Assembly: GCF_965363235.1 (NCBI RefSeq)
Contig: NC_134842.1
Span: forward strand, 7,777,112-7,841,111
Direction: 5' to 3'
Source: Mytilus galloprovincialis
Lineage: Eukaryota > Mollusca > Bivalvia > Mytilida > Mytilidae
Length of the DNA: 64,000 nt
Numbering within the stretch: position 1 is the stretch's first letter; each line of letters starts with the position of its first letter. This document shows, in pieces, positions 44,831 to 56,520 of this stretch. Under the pieces are notes generated by a model. The model did no database searches and was not told where the DNA came from. It saw only the letters and a program-made list of their open reading frames with translations. A program made the position numbers and the translations under genes.

Positions 44831-47234
44831 TGATAGCCAAATTCATTTAAACTGCCTTAAATTGATTTTTATATTTAAAAGGAAAGTTTTCAAAAGTCGA
44901 TATTTTATAGTATCAATCTTTATTTATATTTAGTTAAATACCTGTGTTAGAATGTTGCGTTGTTTTTAATTTAGAATAAGATATATTTTCTTTCGAACAC
45001 CGATTTGCGAGTATATTCTTGACAAGTTTCAGTTTGAGAAAATCCACCCAAAACTGTGAGTATTTACATTTACATATTAAAAATAATTTGCTAAAGTCAG
45101 TTGCAGGCTTTATTCGTGTATTTTTATACATTTTTATATTTCTTTGAGAATAGTGTCTCAGTTGGAAATCAAAACATTGGTGATTTTGGCTTTTTAAACA
45201 TAAACTTAGTGAATGGTGATGGGATTTTTTTACTATGATTATCTTTGGGTTTTACGCCTACATTATACTGGTTGCGTCCAATGAACAAAATATATAGAAT
45301 ATAAATTGATAAATTGTGTTTTGAACGTCTAGTGGCAAATATTACATGAACAAGAAAATGTAAATGCGATAAACATATGCATGCTGCTCATTATTTAACC
45401 CACACGTTAAGACGGGTTTTCCAAGTTCTTGTTCATAGGGTAATATTCTATAAGATGAAAGTAAACCAAACCGATAAAAAAGGAAGACATACCAACTTAG
45501 TTATAACAAACGAAACAATCATTCACCAGCAAGGCTTTGCTTTAACTCCTCAATGAGAAGAAAATACAAATAGTCAGTCTGAGGTTGGATCAGTTGAGAT
45601 CAATCGAAGCAACGACCTTAAGCACTCATGTCTAGTTACTGAGTCATAGAAAAGAATTTGATATTATTTATAAAGAGTGAAATAGATTATCTGAAACACA
45701 TTCGGTTATTATGAAAACAAAAGGAAGCATAATTTAAACACCTGTGCTATTATCTTTTATTTCCAGAAGAGACTATTTTAAACAGATTTTTTGTTTATGG
45801 GAAATGCCCGTTAGGTATTTAAAAAGAGATTTTTTGTCTTATCTCCATTTTTGGAAAGTTGGATATTGATTCAATTAACGTTTATCTATTGGCAAATGTT
45901 CACGGCATATACAAACGTCAGGTTAATCGTGTAAAGCGATAGATATCAAGGTAGGAGGAAGAAAAAAACCAAACAGTTTTAAAAACGCAGACAATATCGT
46001 GTAACTGTAATCATTCTTGAGGACCAAATTATCCTGTTATAGAAAATGGAATATTCAATTAACATAAAAACGGAAAACAGAACTACAGCACAACAGATAA
46101 CATCCAAATACAACACCATATTTCTAGGATAACTTTTCATTTAATTTCGTCGAATTTACGCACGGGTTAAAAAGAGTATCAATAAAGTATTCGATGATAA
46201 AGTGAAGAACATCCGGTACTGTCTCCAGTTGTGTTGAACACTTGTATAACAATGCATCATTACGTTCCTTACAATTCTAAAAGTGTAAACAAACATTCTA
46301 CTTCAAGAAAAGAAAATTGGATTTAAACCTAAGACATTGTAAAGCATTATTGCTACATAGTAATTAAACACATGTTTGACCACTTTTACCTCAGTATATA
46401 ACAGTTAAAGATATTGAATAAATCGTGAACAACACTACAACTCTTTCGACTATAGTCAAATGAAAAACGACGCAAATCAAGTACATGTATTCAACAAACG
46501 AACAAAAACGTTACAGAAATCGTCTAACAAACGACCTCAGTATTATATGTCATTATATTTTTTAGACTTTTAAACGATTTCGGATCAATTTTGTAAATCT
46601 ACTCGTAAGCTAAATACAGGAGATGGTTTTCATTGTAGGTGTATTTAATCAGGAATTGTGTAGTACAAAACAGTAATGAAGACGATTGCCATAATTTCCA
46701 TTATATTCGTTGGCACCTTTCATATATATGTAAGTCTTTGAAGTATAAGACCAAGTAAGATACAAATTCGAGTTTCTCAAAACATCCTTTTTCACACTAT
46801 TCATATGGAAATATACATGTCTGTAATTCAAACACTGGTTGTCATTGTTTATCTTGGTAAAATACTTTAATTTTTTTTAAACTTTTTTACTGCAATACGG
46901 ACTATCCGGCCTATTCAAAACACTACCCTTGAGTGCAACGGTTGATGTCTTCAGTCCATTGGAATTTTTACGTTATGTAATAGTCAACAATACGTCATAA
47001 AGCTAGAGTGCAAGATCTTGAAGGTAGTCGGCGTGAAATCTATTTCAACTCCATGATTTGTTTGATTTTACAACTAGAAGATGAAGAAGAACAACAATTT
47101 TATATCAACCAAGAGGGGACCAATAAAAATTCTAGACATAAACTCGTCGCCATAAAATGTAATTTCTGTTTATTTACTGTTGACAAAAGTGAAAATACCG
47201 ATTGGGAGAATTTGAAAGTCACGAAAACCTAATA
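44831..47234. other. 2.4 kb without a recognisable gene
   Basis: AT-rich. Open frames such as 46649-46831 (-) and 47008-47232 (+) have no domain or support. Confidence 0.5.
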
Positions 47235-47385
47235 GACTTTCAGACATCGTAGCCGACTATAAAGTTTATGAGGTTTTCTCATTGTTGACCGCCTTACGGC
47301 TACCTCTAATTTATAACATCCAATTTATTTGAACTTTGTGTTGATAGTTGTCTAATTGGCATTCATACCACATTTGAAATGAATT
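47235..47385 (-). repeat. R1-like repeat end, inverted
   Basis: Ends 'gatagttgtctaattggcat' and 'tcataccacattt', a diverged inverted R1 terminus. Confidence 0.65.
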
Positions 47386-48454
47386 TGAATAATAATTATA
47401 AAAATGTATCTCCGTGTTTGACTTTACATACATTTGTTTTTACCAATTGCTACTGTTGAATACACTTTAAAAATTTAACGACACTAATTAGAGTTTAACA
47501 TCTGATATGAAACTCCTCGTTTAGCAATAAAATCACCCATTGAAATAAATCTTTTTTCCATTTCTTTTTAATAAAGTTGATGAGTTTAAGCAATACATAT
47601 GTTGTCACTCTCTGTTTACATATACTTTACAACATTGCCATACTCGTTGTACAAAGAAATAATAAAAAAAATGTTTCCACAAACCTTACCTCAATGAAGG
47701 TTCGTCATTCAAATTAAATAGAACATCGTTTTGTTAATATATTGTATCCAAATTCTCCTGAATCTAATCGGAGCAGTAACGCAAAAAAAAGGGTCTTGTT
47801 CAAAATGTATGATATCTTGATTTATGATAAAAAAGAAATGTATATCTTCATATGTTTTCTGCGTTAAAATAGGGTTTTAGAATTAATGAAGAAAATAGAC
47901 TTGATCATTTACATTGTGTAATTGTATTAAGTATTTGTTTATATCTATAGAATATACAATGGTATATGTTTGCCGAAGAGACAACTGCAAATCTAAATCC
48001 ACATATCACTCATCGAATGTAATGTAAACAGCTATAGTTCATCGTCGGTCTTTAATAATGAACAAATTCTTAACAGAATAAATCGTGTTTTTAACGTGAC
48101 TTAATATAAAGAAAAAGATATATATTATACCACAATTATAAACAATAACTAAAATGATAGTTGAAACCAAAGACAATCTAATAAATTGCAGATTCTTGAT
48201 GTTGAAGATGTTTTTAATCACTCGTTTTCTACCAACATTGGACAGTAGTACACAAAAAGAATAAACTTTAAAACGATTTTCAAAGATGTTTGACTCGACA
48301 GATCAACAGAAGGGGCAGACAAAAAGTATAACTTTCAACATGAAAACAACACACAACGGAACAATATACTTGTGATAGTTACTAGTAAATATATAATGGT
48401 TAGCCTTAACTACGGGAGACGAGATCATTGTACACTCGAATCTTACTTTTACTT
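47386..48454. other. No recognisable feature
   Basis: AT-rich sequence without supported genes. Confidence 0.45.
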
Positions 48455-48740
48455 TTCTATGTTGTGTCATGTGTACTATTGTTTGAGTGTGACTGTCCCT
48501 CTGGTATCTTTCGTCCCTCTTTTACTCTCGTGCTTTTCAAACCCCCAAGTTATATTAAATGACTGTTTTCTTTTTGTTACAAGATCAAAAATTTAGACAC
48601 AGGGTATATTCTAGTATAAAAGAGGGACGAAAGATACCAGAGGGACAGTCAAACTCATAAATCGAAAAGAAACACCATGGTTATAGAAGAAAAAGAAAAA
48701 CAAACAAACAATAGTACACATGACACAACATAGAAAACTA
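48455..48740. repeat. Two R3 copies facing each other (inverted pair)
   Basis: Left copy 48455-48524 (inverted; 'gactgtccctctggtatctt') and right copy from 48617 ('agagggacgaaagatacca') match over about 70 bp with a 92-bp spacer, so the segment can fold into a hairpin. The right copy continues alone to about 48890. Confidence 0.85.
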
Positions 48741-48890
48741 AAGAATAAGCAACAAGAACCCCACCAAAAACTAGTGTGATATCAGGTGCTCCGGAAGGGT
48801 AAGCAGATCCATCTCCACATGTGGCACCCGTCGTGTCGCTTACGAGATAACAAATCCGGTAATTGTATACGTTATTCATGAAGTTTCCAA
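48741..48890 (+). repeat. R3 repeat, 3' remainder
   Basis: 'aagaaccccaccaaaaacta', 'gtgctccggaagggtaagca' and 'gatcc', the same as in 57405-57680. Confidence 0.8.
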
Positions 48891-49393
48891 GTCAAGGAGT
48901 TGTCTTTCAGTTTTTAACTTAAAACAGACAAATTGATCAGGAAGACGTCATCACAGTGATGATTTAAACACTCTTATTCGGATAACATCAATTCATAGTT
49001 ATATGGAAAACCAAAACGTTTCGATCATTTGTCTGAACTGCTATCGTCATTTTGGTAACTCAACGACATTCTGTGTATTATTGCTTTGCTTGTATATTTG
49101 TTTCGTTCACTGTTATATAATAGTACTATAGTGCTAGAGATAATGTCATACCAGGATAGATGTGTTTGTAATCATTTAGTTTTGGATTTTTAGTATCGAC
49201 CGGAATTATAAGAAAAAGATAAGGTGCACCCTGATATATTTATTTATTCATCCTCTTTTGCCAACGGAAGATTTAAAACTTAAAATATATCTTTTGTTAT
49301 CATTTCGGTCCTATTAACGTATTACCAACACTTTTTATATATATCATAAGTGTGCACACACTATTATACAGTTCAGTTATTAGCCATTTGTAT
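48891..49393. other. 5' flank of LDLa gene 2, nothing identified
   Basis: No convincing promoter element or exon. A first exon for gene 2, if separate, may be here or further upstream. Confidence 0.35.
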
Positions 49394-49445
49394 ATGTTCA
49401 CATCGCCTTTGTCATCTTTTGTCTTTTGTCCCAAACAGAAAATAG

Positions 49446-49553
49446 AATCATGTACTACGAATCAGTTTGAATGTGTAGATGGACAATGCATACCACGTGA
49501 GCAACGATGCGACGATAACTTCGATTGTACAGATCGTTCTGATGAAGTAAACT
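49446..49553 (+). CDS. LDLa gene 2, LDL-receptor class A domain exon
   Basis: A 108-bp exon with six cysteines in LDLa order and the calcium-binding box CTDRSDE. It begins after 'aaaatag', as the gene 1 exon begins after 'gcagtag', and both start AATCATGT. The donor is 'gtaagt' in phase 1. The open frame extends back to an ATG at 49394 ([11 protein letters not shown]), a poorer signal peptide than in gene 1. An alternative acceptor at 'tgtcccaaacag' (49428-49439) would add two residues. An upstream signal-peptide exon may be missing from this model. Confidence 0.75.
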
Positions 49554-49674
49554 GTAAGTAAAGTGAATGTAAGCAGATGTTTTATTTGAAAAGTTATGCT
49601 TCACTAATTTAGTTATAGTAACATTCCCTACAAAATAAATATCAAACAAAAGAATCAAAACTCATCAAATGATA

Positions 49675-49870
49675 TAAAAAGTAAAAATCACAAAAATACT
49701 AAACTAAATTCAATACGGAAAGTCCTTTATCAAATAGCAAAATTAGAAGCGTACACAAATCTAACAAATGGCAAACAACTGTTATATTCCTGACTTGGTA
49801 TAGACATGTTTCTTATGCAGAAAATGGTGGATTAAACCTGGTCTTATAGCTTGCTAAACGTATCATTTGG
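49675..49870 (+). repeat. R2 dispersed repeat in intron 1 of LDLa gene 2
   Basis: 'ggaaagtcctttatcaaata', 'attcctgacttggtatagac' and 'ggtggattaaacctggt'. Confidence 0.85.
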
Positions 49871-50228
49871 ATTGCTTCAGTATATCAATAAGTGTATATT
49901 TTCCATTTTGTTGAAAAAAGAAAATATGGTTATCTGTATATAATTTAAATATATCCATCATATACAACACCGATAATCGATCCATTTAAAGACATTATTT
50001 CATGTTATACATATATATGTTTTTGAGTCAGTATTGTTGCTAACTTCTTGAGATTTGTGTAAATACATCCTGTTTGTGCTTTTTGTAATTTTTAGAGCAA
50101 TCGAATGCCCGTTTTATAGCTAGTTGGTTATTTTCTGGGGACTATATTGGTTTCAAAGTCAATTTGACATTTTATGAACCAAACAAGTAGATTTCGGTGT
50201 TTGTGAATTTTTACTTACGTGCAATGTA

Positions 50229-50375
50229 CAGTAAAAGAGTGACGAAAGATACCAGAGGGACAGTAAACTCATAAAACGAAAATTAACTAACAACGCCATG
50301 GCTAAAAATGAAAAAGACAAACACACAAATAATATTTCACAAGACACAACATAGAAAACTAAAGACCAAGCACAT
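50229..50375 (+). repeat. R3 dispersed repeat in intron 1 of LDLa gene 2
   Basis: 'gtgacgaaagataccagagg' and 'cacaagacacaacatagaaaac'-type sequence; 3' part missing. Confidence 0.85.
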
Positions 50376-50482
50376 ATGTTGATTCATTTTTACGTACACA
50401 TTTGACTCGTTAAATTGCAACTGAATATAGAAAAGAAAATAATGCAGTTGTGTCTTTTAAACGTTGTGAAAGAAAATTTCAG

Positions 50483-50788
50483 GTACTTATCATGATCCTA
50501 ACCACTGTCCCGAAGGCTTACAGAGATGTTATAATGACCAATGTGTTGCCGACTTGAACCAATGTCCAACACCAACTTTAATTCCCACTGCAACTGAAGT
50601 ATCTTCCATCAGTACATCTCAGTTACAAGCATCTTCTTTGTTTCTGTCAAATTCAGTAGGCATTGTGGCTACATCATCATTGTTCATTACCAAAAGTTCA
50701 GTTATAGAAACGACGATAGCGTCAGTGGAATCTGTAACTCCAACAAGTGACGATCACAATCCTGTTACCGACAATAGTAATCTTCTAT
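50483..50788 (+). CDS. LDLa gene 2, exon with CX6CX4CX6C module and short Ser/Thr-rich stalk
   Basis: Acceptor 'gaaaatttcag' and donor 'gtaagt' bound 306 bp, symmetrical phase 1-1. It completes the last LDLa Cys, then reads HCPEGLQRC...C...C with the same CX6CX4CX6C spacing as gene 1 (CPE.L.RC in both). About 65 residues dominated by Ser, Thr and Val follow, without the long extension of gene 1. The stalk is probably O-glycosylated; that is inference from composition. Confidence 0.8.
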
Positions 50789-51574
50789 GTAAGTTGGGCC
50801 AAACCGTTTGTTGATTTTAAGTCAAATCGAGGTAAACTATCCCTTTCTTGTGTATTGAAACAAAGAATGGAATAGCATCGGTGCGTAAAAACGATATAAT
50901 GACATAACATGCATGAGACAGCCAAGATTTGAAACAGGTATATGCACAAAATAAAGACCGCATCCCATCGAATTTTACTGTCGATCAGTTGCCTACCACT
51001 TAGATAAATGTAGAAAAATTTAAAACAATTATATGTTAAATATCAATAGAAAAGATAACACAAAAAAACACAAGAACTGACTAGTATCCACTGACATGGT
51101 AAAGAACCGACACAAAGTTGATAAAAATTTCAATGTCACTTCGGAAATAACTAAATTGAATCATTTTTAAAAGTCTTATCAATCATTAAGTGTCAGACTT
51201 CTGCATCAACCTTATTCATTTAAAAATCTATCTGTAGTTAGGCTGTTACATCTTGATGGTGTGTGTTTGCGGGAATTTGACAGTATTACAATTTTAAAAG
51301 CACAGAAATATTTCTTGAAACATCTTTTTCTTTATCTTAGTAATCTTCAATTCTGTTTAAACTAGTTATGTGTTTGTCTAATAATAATTGCTTCTCGCTT
51401 TTTTTGTATTGTTTAAGGCTATAGAATAGTAATTTTGTCTTCAATATGATATAATCAAATGGCCCAAATTATAAAAACCAGTATGTGTAATACTTCTGAT
51501 TTTGTTCTATATGGAAATATTCGTCCATTAAATTGTAAGAAGTAAGTACTTTTGGTTTCAAATAATATGCAAAA
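50789..51574. other. LDLa gene 2 intron 2, proximal part
   Basis: No feature recognised before the R4 repeats. Confidence 0.45.
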
Positions 51575-51790
51575 ATTAAGGCAACAGTAGTAAAACGCTG
51601 TTCAAAACTTATACTCGATTGAGAGAAAACCAATCCGGGTTAAAAACTATGAGAGAAAAACAACGATACAACAGATTACTTAAGAGCAACAAAAAACAAA
51701 CGACAATGAAACATACATTGGAACGAACTACTAGTACTATATAACAACTGCCGTATGCCTCATCAGACTTGGTTGTATTAAAGGTATAGA
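51575..51790 (+). repeat. R4 dispersed repeat in intron 2 of LDLa gene 2
   Basis: 'aaggcaacagtagtaaaacg', 'gagagaaaaccaatccgggt' and 'aacaactgccgtatg'. Confidence 0.8.
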
Positions 51791-52271
51791 TATTATGTAG
51801 TAGTGCTTACATCTCGCCTCAAATATACATAAACAGCCAGTTTATAATGCATTAATGAAAAGTACAGCCACCAACATCAACTAGTTTTCATGATTGTAGC
51901 TATTTATTGTTTCTTTTAACAGACTTCTTGAAAAAACTGCAAGCATTTATTGAGATTTTTTTTTAATTTCCTCACTTCGTTTTGTTTTAATAATATATGA
52001 TAGGGTATTTTTTTGTTAGTTTTAACCGCTTCCTCTGTTATTTATTTGAATAATTCATAAGACGTTTAGTAGTCGAGGTGGTTTTTCATATATCAGCAAT
52101 AAATCAAATGGGAATGGTTCAGTGCACCAAATCTTAATTTACTAAATATTTGTTTGCCTACACCTTTTGGGATATTATAATCAAGTCAACTTGTACATAT
52201 CTTCATGTTGTTTTTTTCCTTATGATACTATGATGTTGATCTCTTATTATCTCTGTTCTATCATTAAAACT

Positions 52272-52720
52272 ATATAAAGGCAACAGTAGTATACCACTGT
52301 TCAAACTCATAAATCCATGGACAAAAAACAAAATCGGGGTAACAAAATAAAACTGAGGGAAACGCATTAAATATAAGAGAACAACGACACAACACTGCAA
52401 TGTAACACACACAGAAACGGACCAAACAACAGACAAAATCCCACGAGAATAACAAATATAACATCAAAACCAAATGCATGAATTTGGGATAGACAAGTAC
52501 CGTGACATGTCTTATCGCAATGTAAATTTACACTAAAAAATAAGAGAAAACAAACGATGCAACGTTAAAATATAACACATACAGAAACGAACTATAATAT
52601 AACAATGGCCATATTCCTGACTTGGTACAGGACATTTTTAAAGAAAAAAATGGCGGGTTGAACCTGGTTTTGTGGCATGCCAAACCTCCCCTTTTATAGC
52701 CATGTGAAATATAACATTAA
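52272..52720 (+). repeat. R4 dispersed repeat, longer copy
   Basis: 'aaaggcaacagtagtatacc', 'actgagggaaacgca', 'cctgacttggtacaggacat' and 'ggcgggttgaacctggttt'. The second half partly repeats itself (tandem 'aacacatacagaaacg'). Confidence 0.8.
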
Positions 52721-53139
52721 GATGACAACTCAACACCACAGGACTACAATATAAATAAATTGGATAATACAATTGACAAAGAAACATACGAACAACAGCC
52801 AACAAAAGGCAACAAGTTAAAAAATTTAATACGCCAGAAGTGCATTTTATCCACACAAGATCTACTAGTGATGCCCAGATACAAAAGTTTGAAAGCCGAA
52901 ACAAGCACAAAGTCGAACAGCATCGAGGACCAAAAGATCAAAAAAGTTGTGCCAAAAACGGCCAGGGCTTTCTGTTAGTTACCAGACCATCCTTATCATT
53001 TAGAATAATTTATACTTTTGCAAACAGTAAATGTATAAAATTTTATGTCTTTTGCTCTTTTATGTGATGTACTTAAGTCATAGTGACCAGTTAAAGCAGT
53101 CAAGCAACTTTTTAATAAAGAGCATCTATGCGTTTAAAA

Positions 53140-54206
53140 ATACACTGTTTCTCCAGGTGGTCATGTTAATGTGCGAAAATTGGTCCATCGACTTCATAGA
53201 GGCATCCGAAGAGCAAGTCGTATTATCAAAAGACATGGCCTAACAGGCAGGCACTGTACAGGCAGGTTTCAATTAGAGAATGACTATCTATGCTCGAACA
53301 TGAGAAGCTGACAAAACACTCATTGCTCAGATGTGAGTCGGTTCATGTTTCGACCAGTAGACGCCATAATACGAATTTCGCGGGGAAAGAATACGGCCTA
53401 TGACCAAAACAACATTTGCCCAATGATTTCATTCGGTCCTGGTGGTGTTACAGTACGGGAATGCTTCTTATACCGTTGTAAGCCGGGTATGCATATCCTG
53501 CAGGATCACATAAATGGACAGACATACAGAGATTTAGTGCCTAAACAAAATGTAGTCCTTCATTTTGATAATCCCCCAGTTGCAAATGGTCACGACATTG
53601 GCAGAAATCTCAATCGCAGAGACCAACCTTCACTAAATTTTGTCGATTTAAAAGTGGTAATTATTGATGAGTGGCGTAGATTTCCTCACCTCAAGTTTTG
53701 AATGCTTGTAACGAGTCGCAGACGTCGTGTTATGGAACTGTACCAAAAGAAATGTTGTTACACATGCTATTGACTCAAATATTGACATTGAATTTGGCGA
53801 ACATACCAATGATTAACTCTATAAAATTTAATGATATTGGGTGATTAATTGTTTTAAAAAAATAAAATCACGGTGAAACTTAAATTCCGTTTCTGATTTG
53901 TTATACCGTGTGATGCGTTTTCAGATTCATCACTCGACAACTTCCTGTTTACCGAACACTTGTATGATTTTACACATGATAGCCAAGTTGAAAATTTACA
54001 CTAATTTACACTATTTCTATGAACGTAAAACCTAAATGCATACAACCTTCATAAGTGACCAAAATTATATTTTTGGTTTGTTTATGGTATATGTTAGCAA
54101 AATTGCTACATTAACTTTTTCTTTTTTTCGAAGAATAATTGATTTTTAAAATTAGAAAACATGTCGATGCAATAAAAATAGGTGGTGCTTAACTTTTGGC
54201 GGACTG
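53140..54206 (+). mobile_element. Tc1-like transposon relic in intron 2 of LDLa gene 2
   Basis: The transposase relic (53150-53772) is followed by about 430 bp and a terminal sequence 'cttaacttttggcggactg' ending at 54206, with TA at 54207-54208, the expected target dinucleotide. The matching left terminal repeat ('cagtccgccaaaag') was not found, so the left end is lost. It lies 137 bp before the transmembrane exon. Confidence 0.75.
53170..53772 (+). pseudogene. Tc1-like transposase, broken
   Basis: Pieces in order: a DNA-binding-domain end (RRASRIIKRHGLTGRH near 53200-53245), catalytic-domain sequence in frame 53333-53701 (SRFMFRPVDA, FGPGGVTV.ECF, INGQTYRD, LHFDN), and a final LYQKKCCYTCY tail to a TGA at about 53770. 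The middle third, between the LHFDN block and the IDEWRRFP block, is mostly deleted, which removes DDE catalytic residues. Frames shift at least three times. It is a cut-and-paste transposase fossil. Confidence 0.8.
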
Positions 54207-54343
54207 TATATCTTTACTGTTAACGTTCCATGTGTTCATCTAAAGACTCTTATAGCCGTATATATTTACACAAATAAGAATTATTTTAGGAAATAAGAAA
54301 TAATTTATTTGATCCTTTGTAATTTATATTCTTTTATTTGTAG

Positions 54344-54404
54344 ACTTGCTATTCCTTTTGCTGTTTATTCCGATTGGTTTAGCAGTATGTATTGTATACA
54401 ACAG
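54344..54404 (+). CDS. LDLa gene 2, transmembrane exon
   Basis: Acceptor 'ttttatttgtag', donor 'gtaata', 61 bp. In phase 1 it encodes LLFLLFIPIGLAVCIVYN, an uninterrupted hydrophobic helix, and exits in phase 2 as the gene 1 counterpart does. The phase-1 entry fits the donor at 50789 exactly. Confidence 0.7.
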
Positions 54405-55976
54405 GTAATATTACACCGTTGACAACACATCATATTTTCAAATATATTACAACTGATATACATTATATGTAGCTTAGAACAGCCAGTGTAAGACAAAATA
54501 TGTATCAGTTCAATCTGATTGATTTTGTTGATCAAAATTTAATAGAAAAAATAAAAATATGACGTATCCATCGGAACACAAAATTAGTATCTACAAAATG
54601 TACCGAGAAATAAAAACACAAAAAAAAAACAAAGAAAGAGAGCTAGTTCTACTGTTCTTCATAATATAGTCACAGCAAGGACTTTGATACAGCAAAAACA
54701 TAAATTCTATCATCTCACTGTATTAGTCACTATCTTTGGTATGAGTAGAATTCCTTGCACAATGATACGGATAGACGTTGTTATATAAAACACCACCAAA
54801 TGGGGCCCGATCTAAACACCATAATAGAAAGAAGAAAATATTTAAAAACAGTTCCAGGTGTAAATACAAAACTACGTAAAATATGTGTTAGTAGTTAAGG
54901 TATCAAATGAAAGATGAACTACTGGTGATCATGGCAGAACACATATTGAATCTATTATTTTGAATACTAGTAGTACAAAAATATATAAATGCATTGCATT
55001 TTGAGGTTGAGTGCATATATTCCAGGTTCTCAGAAATGAAGTGTCTGGTTTAGTTTATACATGTTCTGGTCACCAATACGGGCTTCTGTTTTAATAGCAG
55101 TATACAAAATGTTTGAAGTGAAACATTCATCGTTGATAGAAACTTCAGAGGAGAATACATATCAAGCACGAGAAACTATTTTCCTTTTTTCCTTTTCTGT
55201 GTTTTGCTATTGTTATTTGTCTGCTTATCATTTACCTTTTTTGGTCATCTCTTTTTAGCCAGATCTGTTTTATTTTCCATACGGGTTGATATGGTCGTTT
55301 TGTATCTTTTCATTCTTTTTGTACACTGGACTTACGAAAAACATCTGATTTCAGTTTGAAAAGATGTTTTATATTTTAAGAAAATTTGCAAGCGATTAGT
55401 TATCGGAAAAAGATGAATAAAACTATCATTAATACAAACGAAATTATTAAGAAACAACGGCCAGCACTAAGCGATGAAATTTACTCTTCTGGAAATGGAC
55501 TTTTTTCCAAGTCTGTTTTATTTGACAATTGGTTGGTTATGCCTTTTCTGTAACTTTTCACTGTTTTTGTACACTTGACCAAATATAATACACACGATCA
55601 ACTGTTTTAAGTTGGAAAATACATGTTTCAATTTTTTATTATATTGGCAAGCGATAAGATATCAGAAAAATAAAAAAAAAGTTAATATATACAAACGAAT
55701 GTAACTACAATAACATAATCGGTACCAATTGTTCTGCATCAGATGTACATTTCGACAATCATTGTCTCTTTTATGATGATCGAGGCCATCTCTGTGAAAA
55801 AAAAAAGAAACAATGTCTGGCAAAATGTGATGAAATTTATACTCCTCGAAATTGACTTACACTCAAAAATATAGTCGAATTTTATGATAATAAACTTACA
55901 TGATAGCAAAACATTGACTGCGTTTATCTTCAATGCTCTTCAACTTTGTACTTGTTTGGCTTTATAACTATTTTGA
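54405..55976. other. LDLa gene 2 intron 3
   Basis: AT-rich; two similar stretches at 55320-55400 and 55555-55660 ('gtacac.tgac..a', 'agcgat.ag.tatc.gaaaaa') may be a diverged tandem duplication. No gene. Confidence 0.45.
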
Positions 55977-56058
55977 TATGAGCGTCACTGATGAGTCTTA
56001 TGTAGACGAAACGCGCGTCTGGCGTACTAAATTATAATACTGGTACCTTTGATAACTA
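55977..56058 (+). repeat. R5 dispersed repeat
   Basis: 'gatgagtcttatgtagacga', 'aacgcgcgtctggcgtacta' and 'ggtacctttgataacta'; the window's first 29 bases are the end of another copy. Confidence 0.85.
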
Positions 56059-56131
56059 ATTAGTTTTAAATTTTAAATGTTCACAATAATTCTCTTTTTT
56101 TTGTATACAATTATCGTTACGTTTCTTACAG

Positions 56132-56153
56132 GAGTGATAAACGAAAGTTCTAA
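56132..56153 (+). CDS. LDLa gene 2, possible last coding exon (short basic tail)
   Basis: Acceptor 'gtttcttacag'. Phase 2 joins to give R-SDKRKF then TAA at 56151-56153, a short basic cytoplasmic tail that would act as a stop-transfer flank. A donor-like 'gtaagt' follows the stop immediately, so the 3' UTR may be spliced. The support is frame compatibility and sensible composition only. Confidence 0.45.
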
Positions 56154-56279
56154 GTAAGTCCATGGATAGATCCGGAGGTATATGGAATTTAAATTTGCAG
56201 ATGATTTGAATGGATGCGTTATTATACTGAAACATTTGTCACCTTTTACCAGACATATATCTGATGTACAGTAGTTGTC

Positions 56280-56520
56280 GTTTGTTTATGTAATTTATAC
56301 GTGTTTCTCGTTTCCCGTTTTTTATATAGATTAGACCGTTGGTTTTCCTCTTTGAATGGTTTTAAACTAGTAATTTGGGGGCTCTTTATAGCTTGTTGTT
56401 CGGTGTGAGCCAAGGCTCCGTGTTGAAGGCCGTACATTGACCTATAATGGTTTACTTTTATAAATTGTTATTTGGATGGAGAGTTGTCTCATTGGCACTC
56501 ATACCACATCTTCCTATATC
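56280..56520 (-). repeat. R1 dispersed repeat, inverted copy
   Basis: 'cgtgtttctcgtttcccg', 'gcttgttgttcggtgtgagc' and 'agttgtctcattggcactca'; the complement matches 33342-33670. Confidence 0.85.

Noticed and set aside
48655..48879. Minus ORF with a hydrophobic stretch (also 57374-57673 and 50159-50347)
   Set aside because: All are antisense readings of R3 repeat copies.
52760..53243. Overlapping + ORFs before the Tc1 relic
   Set aside because: The first parts are R4 or unassigned repeat sequence; only the last about 70 bp carry transposase words.
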